This document shows positions 10,357-23,800 of a stretch of 64,000 bases of DNA, one piece after another; position 1 is the first letter of the stretch; the number at the start of each line of letters is the position of its first letter. Source of the DNA: Litoditis marina (lineage: Eukaryota > Nematoda > Chromadorea > Rhabditida > Rhabditidae); contig OZ038437.1 of assembly GCA_964036275.1 (NCBI GenBank), forward strand, positions 7,073,804-7,137,803. The letters are read 5' to 3'. Made by a program: the position numbers and the translations under genes. Under the pieces are notes generated by a model that was given only the letters and a program-made list of their open reading frames with translations, made no database searches and had not been told where the DNA came from.

Positions 10357-10397
10357 CAAGGGAGGGACCCGGGCGTAGCCCGGGGTACCTTCCTTGT
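10357..10397 (+). terminator. GC-rich hairpin, copy 6, end of satellite block
   Basis: Same stem type as copy 2, with CCGGGCGTAGCCCGGGGTAC at its core and the shared upstream phrase ACTCATCAAGGGAGGGACCC. It marks the right boundary of the satellite block. Confidence 0.55.
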
Positions 10398-10399
10398 TT

Positions 10400-11460
10400 C
10401 ATCATATTGCCGTACCATAACTGATCTAAGCCATGCTCTGAATCTCATTTACTCATTTTCACGCAAAAATAATTACAACAATCAGGCATCATTCCTTTCA
10501 AGTATTATTGAATCATACTTTTTCATTTAGTCATTGAAGACTCTGCAGCCAAAATAAAATATGCTAACTGTTGATTCTCTCTCTGATTCCCTGGTTTTCC
10601 ATAGTGTATTCATGACACTACTTTCTTTGTTTCCCATAAACTCACATATTTGACGGCGCTTTTAAAGGTAATGGGCATTGTGCATAGTAGCCCAACTGTC
10701 TGTTCCTGGGTGGAAATGGAAACCCCATCAGCAACCTGCTGAGTGACCTAAGCCGTAGTAAATGCCGAGAGGTCGACTGGGAGATAAGATGGTTCACTTA
10801 CAAGTCCTCTCTACACCGCCACTAGTACATTGTTAGTTTACTTTAGTGCTTTTTCAATAACTTCATTAAAACAGCGTTTATAATTGTAATGATGATATCT
10901 AAACACAGTCCTCAAAACAGTTGAACACCAGTTAGCGTAGTAGTTTCTACAGTGGAGTACCAAACAATATTAGTCGTGGAAAAAACTTGTCACAAGTTGG
11001 AATTTCGTTGTTTATTCGTGTTTTGTTTACAAAATTCAAAATTTCAAATTGTCGAACATTGTCTAAATGAAAATGCTATCTCTTTACGTTTCAACTTTTT
11101 TTCGATGTTTCTTCATCGTTTGTTGCCTCACATATTTGCTATACTCAACATTGTTAGAAATAAGCTCACTCAGATTGATTGAAAACATGTCTGCTTCGCG
11201 AAACCATTATTGAGTTTCGAATTCGCGAAACTGTCAATTATTTCAATTCAATATGCTTTGTATCATCTGAAAAAAAGGCATGCATTTTTTCCGAAGCGAC
11301 CTAATGGTGTGGCACTTCATAAGTTGAGTAGTCAAGTGAGCTATTGCACAAAAAAGTTAGCTGCAGTCCGTATATCTATGATTTCTTTTTTTCTAATTCT
11401 CGAGATATTCATATGCCAATTTTGAGCGAGAAACGAATTTGACGGTGAGTATGATGTTTT
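10400..11460. other. Gene-poor stretch
   Basis: AT-rich DNA with no convincing exon. Short open frames (for example 10952-11182 plus) have no recognisable motif and ordinary intergenic composition. Confidence 0.5.
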
Positions 11461-11710
11461 TGCGCATGCAACCAGGTTGCATGCAACCAATATACAACCG
11501 GGTTGCATGTGTAAAGAGAATGCTGTTGCTCTCGGTTGCTTTTCAAACGCAACCAAACACTTAATGCTTGGACATTTTTCTGTTTTCATTGCGATTTGGT
11601 TGCTCTGGTTGCAAATGGAAAGCAACCGAACCGTCTTTACACATGCAACCCGGTTGCGTTTTTGTTGCATTTGCATGCAACCCGGTTGCTTGTGTAATTG
11701 GTCTGTTTTG
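11461..11710. mobile_element. Palindromic element M1 (GCAACC family), copy 1
   Basis: Both ends carry GCATGCAACC and CCGGGTTGCATG in opposite orientation, and the interior alternates GGTTGC and GCAACC blocks. A second copy lies at 39424-39648. The structure fits a foldback MITE; no coding capacity is seen. Confidence 0.6.
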
Positions 11711-14700
11711 GATAGTCAAATCAGCCATATATTCGAAAACAATGAGGAAAGTCATACGGTCAGGTGATATTGCGTCATATCTCCTGCTGAGTAATTCCTT
11801 CTGTGAGTGAGGGCAGATGATTGTGAGGTCATTTAAAACTAACACAACCCGAGAGTAGAGAAAGCTTGAAAACGTAGACATTCTCAAACTTTCGTGATTG
11901 ATGTTGGTCTCGCTTATTAACGACAGGATGATATGAATTATGATAGATTGAGATTTTGATTTTGTTTCTCAAAACTATTTACCATCCATCCAGATTTTAT
12001 TTACTGCCGTGTAAATCGTATACTGAAATGGTTTCCGGAACAAACACTATTTTCTGTTTAAGATTGAACTAGAAAAAAATCAGATGCTAAAGAGAAAACT
12101 TGAGCAACAGTTTATTTCATTTTTTGTTGTTGTTATGGAAAACTTCTAGTTAGATTACTAGTGTGATTGTCCTTCCGCACACATTTTGAGAAAAAAGTTG
12201 TTTGTATTTCTGGATAGGCTTATTTGTGTTTGAGTAGCCACCGAGTTGGATTGTTTCCAACTCAATATTCAGTTCTCTGAATTTTCACATGTGAAATTTA
12301 CCTACTATCAGGTTGGAATATCCATTTTCAGATGTTGTCGCACCATTGACGATGACAAAACGTTCGACATAAACTCGGATAGAGCTGTCTCACAGATATC
12401 CGGAGCCGAGACACAATGGGAGCCCAACTGCAGTATCACGTTTTCTAGTTTCCCCCACGTTGTAAACTGAGAGATGAATTTTGCAAGAAAAAGGAGTGTA
12501 TCATTGTGTGGGACATGGTCTATTCAAAATGTCTGTCCATTTGAGAAGATCATGCACACAACCGCTCTAGTATCTCCAACGAAAATGGTTTTGCGTAAAA
12601 GTGGTAAAATTCTAAACTTCAATGACGATATCACGGCAAAAATGATGAAATCGGTTGTAAGCTGTAGCTTGAAAATCCTTAGTTCATGGAAGAGGGACAT
12701 GTTGTGTTGGTACCGATTCTGAGAGCCCACACTACGGTACAAGACTTCGACTGTCTCGAACAAAGGTGAAAGAGAATGGGTACCGGTGGTAAATAGTTTG
12801 GGTCGAGTTTCAAAATATGAACTCGTACCAAAGATTCCTAAGCCCTTGAAAAACCGGATTGGTGCCTTGCCGATTTCCGGAGCACAGTCCAAACAATGGA
12901 ACAGTCCCAACCTCAAAATCACAACGGGATCGATTCTGCGAGAGGTAAGTTATTTCAACGTCACCAATGTTTAGCTGGCTAACAGGAGAAAATTTTACAA
13001 ATGTTCTGCTTTTGATATGAATTTGCAGGCAATTTGTCACTCAGAGTACCGGATGTGACAAAAGCGAAAATTGACAGAAATTGAAAAGAGCCGAGCGTTG
13101 AATTATTTTCAGAATTGTCAAAATAATTTATATTTACACTAATAAGAAAAAAAGCTTCGTATTCTTATGTCAACGAATTGAAAAAAGTCACGTCATTCGA
13201 TTTCGGTTATCAGTTGAACACATTAATACTCTTACCAGCATATTTGCAAGTTGTGAATCCAAATTATGTTTCCTCCTTAATTTTTACAGCCTCAGTTCTC
13301 GGAAAATTATGAGCCGTATTGAAATATAATTTCAATTTTGTTACAATATTTTTGATATTTATATTATTCATAATTGCAGGTATTTACATATTTGTGAATC
13401 AAATTTCCGACATATTTGTGAATTCTCATATTTGTGAATCAAAATTCCGTAATAAACTCGGAATGTCAACGACAAGGTCTTTATCGACGTTAAATGTGCG
13501 TTTTCATATAAATTTTGTGAGAAAAGATCGGCAAAAATACCGTTCAATGTCGGCAAGTTTTGGAGAACAATCAGGATTTGTACTAATTCTACAACAACAA
13601 CGGGATTTCCTTTCAAAACCGACTCGAGTTGGGACTAGCAGAGGTAGAACAGATCCAATTCAAGTAATTGATGCTAAACTTGGTTGAATAGGTGACTTTT
13701 ATTTAATTTCTTTTTTTAATGTTTATTTTTTTTTAAATTTCGTTTAATTTCTTTCCTGTCGAACTGATTACGCAAATTGGGTTTCTAACCGACCCAACTG
13801 GTTCGCTGCAAATCTTTCGTATTTCGGTTGAAGAGCAATCGTCTCGGGACGAGTTTCTAGATCTTCTCCGAAAACGCAGTTATTTTTGTATGTTTTTCTG
13901 GAGCACACACTTGGAAACATTTCGAATGTCGACTTGTTACAGAACTAATCGAAGTTGTTAAAGGGTGGTAATCAATTGTAACATGGAGATTCCCGGCATG
14001 AAAAAGTAAGTCAGGTTTACGTGAACTTCATTCACAATAAGATGAGATTTTGATTTGTATGAAATTCGGGAGAGACAGAATATTCTTAAAAAAAGTAGTC
14101 AGTTTGGGTTTTTTACAGTAGTCCGTTGATATTTGAGACTATCCGGACAACCTTTCTGGTGTATGACTTCATTATCATTACGTAATTAGGATGCTGCAAT
14201 CTAAAAAATTCTCAAAATAGATCCCAAATTTTCAATCAATAATTTTTTTGGAATCCCATGAAATGACATTGGGGAAAATGGTGTTTCGAAATCTTGAATT
14301 TAAGAAAAACAATGAGTGGTAAACTGGGCCCCCAAAAAATCAATGATTGAAAATCTGGGCTTCCAAAAAATCAATTATTGAAAATCTGGGATCATTTTGA
14401 GAACTATTTAGATTTCAGCTCATATCAACATCTCCTCCCGCAAGTGATTTAGTAATTACCGACTGTTGCCGACCAAAACATACGAATAAAATGAATACAA
14501 ACTGAATAAATCAATTCTAAGCTTTGTTCAGTTAACTCCACATATTTACTATTTACATATGAAAAACATTATTCTCAGATGAACGAAAATCATAATTGAC
14601 ACAGGAAATACATCATGAAGATTTTCATGATGAAATTAGGTACATATCATACTGGATAAATTGCCTTGCATAATGACCAAAACATTTGTTTTTAAGAAAC

Positions 14701-15060
14701 TTCTCAATGTTCAGGTGTTTAATGCGACATATTTTCGCATGATTTTACTGGTCCTCAACTCTTCGCGTTATTTGTATTGACGTTGTGGCTTAGGAACAAG
14801 TAAGTTATTCGAAGTTTGACAGTTCAGTCGGAGCAAGGTGTCACAAAGCGAACGGTCTCCCCGAAGTTTGACCTATTTGGTTGACGCCTCGACAAAGAAT
14901 GAGAAACTGTCATTTGAGGTTTTAGCAGAATTGTACGACAACACAGAATATTTAAACCGAGTAGTTGGTCAAACTTGACTTTGATCATGTTCAACAAAAT
15001 AGTGAACCCGACAATGTGTTGAAATAGCTTTTTTCAGCAGTATGTGGTTACTCTGATCAA
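11711..15060. other. Gene-poor stretch
   Basis: No gene model is supported. Part of 12300-12410 is an inverted copy of the dispersed repeat seen at 35838 and 37905 (shared CGACATAAACTCGGATAGAG). Around 14260-14400 the phrase AATCAATAATTTTTTTGGAA and its relatives recur a few times. Confidence 0.45.
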
Positions 15061-15063
15061 ATC

Positions 15064-15889
<826 letters not shown>

Positions 15890-17580
15890 CACAAGCTAAC
15901 CGCGAACCTTTGCGGGGAGTATTTATAGATTTGCATTTACAACTAAACTGAAGCTAGTTCATTATTGTTTACTACAAGATATAGAAGTGGGGATTTATCA
16001 GGGGGATTATTCTGTTTAATTTCAGGAACGAGTTGGTCACCGTATCGAAAAGCCAATTCCCCATTGGAAAATGATGGAAGTTGACGCTGCGTTAACTCGT
16101 CAACAATCAGTTTTGAATTAAACGTCACATAGAGATTTCCGGCTTGAAAAGGTGACTCGTTTCATTAAGTCCTAAACAACAAACACTTAAAGACCCATAT
16201 AGATAATCGAATTTCACACCAAAGTTTTGGAAACCAAATCTCAAGATTGAGGCTAGTACATTTTCTCTTTGGACTGAAAATAAGAACCATTCGATCAAAT
16301 CAGTTGCAACTAATTGTATGGAAAATTTATTTTTCAGAGTGTTCCCATATGTGGAAATGGTTTCATCGACGTATATTCGGAGCTCTATATTTATCCGTTC
16401 ACGTGTCCGTTCACATCGTTAACTAGAAACGAATGGGATTAATAGAAACAAAAAAGAAACAAAAAAACTATTTTATCAATTAGCTATAATGTGAAAATTT
16501 GTTTATGTATCGTTTTATATTGTATTGATGTTAATCAACCTGGCTGATATGGCTTATTATCTAATTTAGTCTTCTGTTATTTCTCAGGGAAGGGCAATTT
16601 TGTTTGAGATTCGGTCGAAGGTACATTTATACAACTTAAACTACTAATCGCTACATCACGCGGACCGGTTAGCAACCAGATCCTGTAGTATAAGGTACCT
16701 AACATAATTTTAGGGATCACTATAGACGTAATATAACGATTCAAGTGTAATAGAACGAGCATCATTATTTGTATGGTACTAACAGCAAGTTATAAATCTG
16801 TTGTTTCAAACTTTGTTACGCTCGTGGTAACACAGGGTTCTCCCGCTATAAAATGCCACAGAAAACGAGTAAACAGAAGGAGAGACGTACATTTAAGTGT
16901 ACGCCGTTCTCGTGTACCATGTTTCTTATGTTGTTGTCATGTTTGTGTTTGTACAAGACTAACAGAACATAGTAGGTATGAGAGTGGGACAGAGAGAAAA
17001 AATGAGGCAACCTCGAATGCCGACCGGGTTCAGAGACTGACTTGGCCCGCCATGCAGGTCGGACCAAGTCAGTACAATGCAAAATCTCATTAAATATGAA
17101 AATGACTGCAAGCTAAGGAATTCAAACTCATTTATTACCGAAGAGACTAGAACATTGATTTATTTATTCACATGTAAGCATGTAAGACACATAGAGAGAA
17201 AAATGAACGAAAAGCGACTGAATTTGAGCAATATGAAACAAGATTCGGAAACATGGTAAACAGAAAAGTGAACAGCAAACGAACATATACATGACAACGG
17301 TCGACAATCAGGTTCTGGACGAAACCTCCAGTCGTGGCTGGATTTTTCGTTTTTCGCTCGCTCATCATAAACTACGTGGGTCTGCAACCGCACCTCTACA
17401 ATGTGAGATGCAATTGATTATTGAAAAATGGAAAAATTCAGATATTCTGTTTTTATATATAACTTTCGCACCTTACGTAAAGAGATTTAAAAATACCACA
17501 CTCTAATGGAGCGAACTATTTATAAATCCTACTTCACAGCTTTGTTGGAGGTAATTTCGGCGATGTTTCCAACGGTTTTG
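15890..17580. other. Gene-poor stretch
   Basis: No supported gene. A segment at about 17155-17200 (TTATTCACATGTAAGCATGT) resembles, in inverted orientation, 60300-60340, so it is probably a dispersed repeat. Confidence 0.4.
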
Positions 17581-17820
17581 TCATTTTGAACACATTTTGA
17601 AAACTTTGTATATAGAAGAACTAGGTGCATCATTTTTTGTTTCCATTTCGGGACGAAATACTATATCGCGAAACAATGCGCAAATTGAAGAGAGGCAGGA
17701 CGGGGTGAAGGTGCCATGCTGTTCTAGCATACCTACTCTGGTACGGTAGGACATAGTTCGTAAAACCATCAAGATCACACAACATCCATATTGATTTATT
17801 GACCAAAAAGACAAAAAACT

Positions 17821-20800
17821 CTATTTCATCGCATCAATCGCCTGTTGATAGTCTTCCCATTTGTTTTGGTAACAGAACTTCTTCGTGAGATCTGCCCAGT
17901 ATTTCTGATGGAGAATCTGAAAAATCGGTAGACAGACAAGTGACTGAATGAGAGGTGTGGTTTTATCTCCGTTTACAGCTTATTGAAACTGTTAGACCTC
18001 TTAACTACGAATACAGCAGATATGAAGAACAATTATCGATTCAATAAGCATTATGCCAAGTCACGTTCAAGTTTCGCTTCGAAATAACACGTATCATACA
18101 GATTGGCGCAAATTAACACGGCAACCGTATCACTTAGCCGTAACTTTTCAAAATGTAAATTATCTTGAAATGTACGGACAAATTATGTTATTGACTCTTC
18201 GAAATTCCTAGGTAAAGTTGTCATATTTCATCATTACATTCCCACACATGGAGCATCACTACCAACATCGAAAGAAAGTTTGTGTTCGCGCGATCTTTCT
18301 GGAATCTCATTTCGATGGAGCTGACGGAACCGCGGGGAGAGAACGATTGTCAGATGAAGAACGATTACACATTTCATTTTCGATAACTTTGTTGATTAGC
18401 GCTTGAGGTCAATATGAGTAAACGTCTCCATGCAAGTGGTCAAAAGGACGTCAAAAACAAAGCGAAATCAGACAGCAAATTCCAAACAGAGGTTTCCATG
18501 TGCATACTACTCGGAACGTAAGCTTTATTCGCGGAGCGAGCCTTGCGATTATTCTATCTAATTGCGATTGTTGTTGAATATAAGAACTTCTTCATACAAC
18601 GCTCAGATCAAATTTGGATCAAAAACCGGTCACCTGTCCATTGAGAGAGTTCAACCACATAAGATCGTCCGGGTTCCGAGCCCAAGATTGCAAATTGTAT
18701 GTGTTACCAGTTCGTGTTTCTGTAGCGTAGATGGGAGTCACCAACAATTTGGCTTGGAATTCGTCTATCTGGAAAACAAGAATAAGAAATCCTCGTTGTA
18801 GTTTGGTCTGGAATTCCGTAGATTTCAAACAACTATTCTAAATTCAAGAACAGTTTGAAATCAACGGAACTATCAGATGCCTGCTATATCCTAATTTCCT
18901 AATTTAGCTTCTTCATTCGAGATTAGGATTAGTGAATACTTTATTCCGTCTTTCGAATGTCTCATGTGATACTTCATGAGCAAAATCACAAAAAGTTTAG
19001 GAGTATTTTATACGGTGTTCATGAGATTTTCATCAGAACTTCGATGGAATCCTTATTAGATTCGTAAGGAATTGCTGAAGCGTCTAGTTCAAAGATTCCG
19101 AAGTAATCACTCAGCTCGTTCCAAAGCAAGCCTACATGGTGTGAAGGCGCTACCCCAATGTGTTTTCAGTTATCTCTTTTTGCCTTTCAGTCAAAATTAA
19201 AAACTTGTGACGTTTATCGGAACAAAATTAAAACAAAGATTCACCCATCTAACTTCCGACGAGCCGTCCCGTCGGGGAACCACAATGCACAAGGATCTCG
19301 CATGCATGTCGGTAATCCAGATAATGAACTTCAACTCGGCATTGTAGTCCTGGAAATAAGTCGTTTTCTCGAAGAAGCAGAGATATTTTCTGAGTACGTA
19401 TGCGAGAAGATCCCGGCACCTTCGTGCGATTCTGCGTCTCCGCAAACATACGCTATTTCTCAGCTCTTACATCCCGCGGAAATACATCTTACATCAGAGA
19501 CAAGAAATAGTGAGGCAGAGCGAGAGACACAGAATGGGATGAAAGCGCCGGGGTCTTCTAGCTACGAACTCTGAACTTTTATGGTCGAGTGAGCTTAACT
19601 ACTCGCTCGGATATATCGGAGGGACAGTCAAATCACTGTCCCAAGCTACTTTTCTCCCTCAGTCTGTCTTCCAAAAAGGTGTGCCACACGCCATCTTTCA
19701 CAAGAGTACGTGTTCGAATGCATGAACTAATCTCGGAGTGAATACTATTCGCGGATTTGGCATTGACTACTCTGAAAAAGTGCGACTCGAACTGAAATTC
19801 CATTCAGTTCCTACAAAGATAGGCTCTCAAAACTAAATACTCAATCAAGCTACGTAAGAAGAACAGAAATTGACTTATTGCAACTGCCTTTGTTCTGAGT
19901 TCGAATGTTTGACATAGGAATATATATATATTCGCCAGTCTAGGCTTTATCGTGATGATAATTGGTAACCATCACGAGTAGAAGAGTATTGGACTATTTT
20001 CACTAGTAGTCAATGTAATGTTTTATCACTATATCAGTTATGTTGGAAATTTGATTATAGTATGTTCAACTTAGTCTCCCGTTTTCTGCAATCAGTTATA
20101 TCAGTATTCAGAAGTCAATGTTTGTATTCGTGTTTCATCTACATACATTGTTTCCACGAGTTATTTCAAATGTTTTCATTCAACCTAAACCGCAACCCCT
20201 TGGGATACGTATTTGTCATAGATTTCGAATGATCAATTTGTAATTTTCTACATAACTTCATCTACATACATTGTTTCCTCCATTGGTATCTATGCAAATA
20301 AACTTTTTATAACTATTAATGATTATCACTCACTTCGAATACTTTCTTTGCGCCCCAGAATTTTTCTTGAGTCCGCCGAGCAAACCAGTGCCCATTAGAA
20401 TAATACGGTATTGTGATTTGGTCTATTGTTTGATGCATCAGTTGGTCTGTCCAATCTAAATAGTAAACGGTTGTTTTTACAAAGACTAAAACGGGTGGAG
20501 TTGACAGTTCATGATGACTCTTCATTATCAATTGTGAAGTGATTCGCTCTTCTAGTACTTTACTTGCAAAAATGATGCAAAAACTGAGTACGTATGCTAG
20601 AAAATCTCGTCACATAAGATCTAGCGTCTCTCGCTCTGTCTCACAACTTCTTGTCTCTTACATCTTGGCGAATAGTGAGAGCAAAAAAATAGCGTAAGTT
20701 TGAAAAGACGCCGGATGTGATGAAGATGCCGGGATCTTCTAGCATACGTACTCTCTTCCTCGTCTGTAGAATCAAAATCTAGTTATTTGATCAACTTCTA

Positions 20801-23800
20801 TTCTTCCTTATAACATGATTGCTAGTTTATAATTCAATTTAGAGATTGTCGCTTACCTGGGGGTACGGTCCGGAAAGCCCATCCTGTCGGAGTAAGGTAG
20901 GAAAAGCCAACCAAAGCCTGTCGCGGTAGTTGGGTGGCGGTATTTTTCAACCAGGCGTACATCTAAAGGCGAAACATACTCTATTGTCCACACTTGCTTC
21001 ACTGATGATCCTATAGTACTCATTCAAACGTTTAAATGACTTTTTCAGTGAGAACTCTCAATTAACCAACAATGTTTCTCAACACTATCTGTAATAGGGA
21101 TGCATGATTGACTGCAGAGGTTCCAAAAGACTGAGTTCACACAAATTAGACGGCTTGTAAGTTCCGTTTTCTACAGTATAAGTCTCAGTAGAATAGAAAT
21201 AGGGCTATAACGCGTGTGAGCTGTACACCTTGATAACTCAATCTCGTCTGGCGAGTTATAACGTGCGCTAATCCCGCGTTTCGATATAAGTGTTCACTAT
21301 AGTCGTCGTCAACGGAAAGGCGGAAGGGTACTGTACATCTCACTTCCCGCTGTGTAGGCACACAAGTCTACGATTCCAAAGCTTGCTGGTTATGGGCTTC
21401 AATAGCGCAGTGGTTTGTGCCCTGCTACAAAGCCTTTGCCCGCAGGTTCGATTCCGGCAAAATATAGAAATTTATAAATTTGGCACTCACTATATCTTCG
21501 TTGATAAGCTGAAGGATACTCTTACGTTTTGCCAGTAGGTCATAGTGTCCAAAACAATCACGATGGCAATTGTTTTTTTGAAGTGCCCACAAGGTTTTTC
21601 TTTTACGCACACTTGCCCCTGAAACGATTATTTTATACTAGTACATCTCTTCCTTCTCTCTTCGCATTTTTTGAAGGATGTTCTTGCACAATTCATAGAA
21701 GCTCGGAGGTCTTAAGGAACTGTGAACATCGTCAAACTCGTAAAGTAACAGTGAACAGAAAGAGAAGAAAACTGAGGTCAAGCTGTAGGTCAAGCAAATG
21801 ATGCTTCATCCATCAGGTTGCTATTTCAACGAAAAATGAGAGGTGAGATCCGCACGGAGGGAAGGTGTGTTATTTTGATTGTTTTATTCATTCACGGTTG
21901 ACAAAATCTTGGATGATAAATAAATATTACAGGATTATGTCATAGTGGAGCATGTCGGAAGTTTATTCAGGATCAAAGGTTGAACAAACATTTTTAGAGT
22001 CGAGTTCATTGTTTGTCCAAGTTTGAAAAGACTCGCAAACTCACAGAATTTCCCCAACTCGGGGTATTAATCTCAGAAATGACTGATGACCTCAAATTTA
22101 CCTTCGAGAATCTTGCTTTCATTTGAATTTGTGTGTCGACAATATCCTTGTAACCAGGTTTACATTGACAACTGCCATCAGCGAGCTCGATAGAATTCAG
22201 TTTACAAAGACTGTGAGGCCTGGTTCCAGGTTCGATACCTGAATTTGAAATCAAATCAAATAGTTATCACGCATATGTTTGGAATGATACAGACCTGAAC
22301 ACGGTTTCGATTATCATTTTTTTGTAAGCTTTCTCGTAGTCTTTTATCTTTCATTACTTGGCCAACTGTCGGTTTGTACATATGACTAGGACAGGCTATG
22401 AGGTTTTACAGGGGTTGTATCAGTCTCCATTTCTCTGTTTCTCAACATTTCTAAGTTCAATAATACGCAGTCTCATAACTGTGAACTAGGCTCGAAGGTA
22501 CATCGCGCAACTCGTCGCGTAACCTGTTCCGCAGTTTTGGCTTTTCCACTGATCATGTGTCCGAGAAAACGATTTACTAGGTATATCGGGTAGTTTGTGA
22601 GATAGTACGCAAAATATTCTCACGAAAAATTACTACCGCGCCTGAAATACATCTTCACTGAATGGTTTCCGGGTTTTTTTAATAGTTATAGTGTTATTAT
22701 ATAAGTTTTGTTATTCGTATGCTGTTACAGCTATTGACAATCGCTCAGAACAATAAACAAGCTGCTAGAGTCTTGGTGGAAGTAGCGAATACTAGGGTAT
22801 TTTACATTCCTACTTAGACTCATAAGCTTACACACTTCCGGTGCGTTTCAAACATGTGAATGTTATAGCTGACGTTAGAAATTTTCATTCGGTTCTATTT
22901 CCTGCTATAAGAGTATAGAATAAAGTTTGGGGCGAAGTTGAAGTTTACACTAGCAATTGGGCGATGGAATTTCTGAATGTGTACTGTATGGGTCTCAGTA
23001 GAAATGATGTGCACTATACCATCCACACAAAGCAGACGATGACGTGTGCTTTTCGGCACATCTCTCAGAAGTCCATCCTGTCGGTAGGCGACCACGGCCA
23101 CGTTGACAGTGTCGGCGCACATGTTGTCCGGGCTTGACGACTCCCAGGCGGACTCCAATATAGCACCCTGCAATATTCCGTTTGTACTTATTCTGTTTTC
23201 ACTAGTCATTCACCTGTTCCAGTTTTTTCTGCACAATCAAAAAATGAGAAAGGGTTAAATATTAGGTGAAAACTAGTATCGTAGTGTATTTGAAAAGCGC
23301 AGAGTTTTTTGTCGTACGTACCTGGGGCGTTCTTTACTTTGCTTGGATTGTTCGCACAGCGCAGACAAATAACCAATGACTAGGAAGACGCAAAATGTTT
23401 TTTCTATAGTGTCAATTTGTCCAAGAGAGACAGCAAAGGGTGAAATCGATTGAGTGGTACTGCGCGAGCGTTTGTCAACTATGTGCCAGCAGATGAAATA
23501 ATGTATATATCAGAGGTACTCAGGACGACTTCTCTCAAATTGAGCGTACTTTGTCTACAACGACGACTTGATGAATTGATGAATTGTATACGTACACAGG
23601 GTTTTAGATGGTTATGCAGGGTATAGGCAGTTTGCTTAAGGTAACTCTGGAGATTGATGATCTACCTACCAAAGCTCCACGGCTCGATTGAGTCTCAAAT
23701 CTGCTTCTGAGAAGCTTCGTAATAGTTGACGGTCGGCAGTCTCTATGATTGACATCAAGCATTCCATGCGTATTGTGACGACCAGTCACGTACGTTATAT

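Larger units (their letters stand above)
1..10400. repeat. Composite satellite block with interleaved promoter-like and hairpin segments
   Basis: The first 10.4 kb is almost entirely tandem repeat. A 25-bp satellite built on CGCGCTCTATGTTAGGGAGA alternates with a 33-bp satellite built on GCTGTCTATGTGAGCCCCAC. Four conserved segments with a TATA box and six GC-rich hairpins recur at intervals, so the block is a degenerate tandem of larger units. Positions 1-340 closely repeat 6881-7215, showing that whole units were duplicated. No convincing protein gene is seen: the open frames inside are consequences of repeat periodicity. The last hairpin (10357-10397) ends the block and ordinary AT-rich DNA begins. 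Confidence 0.85.
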
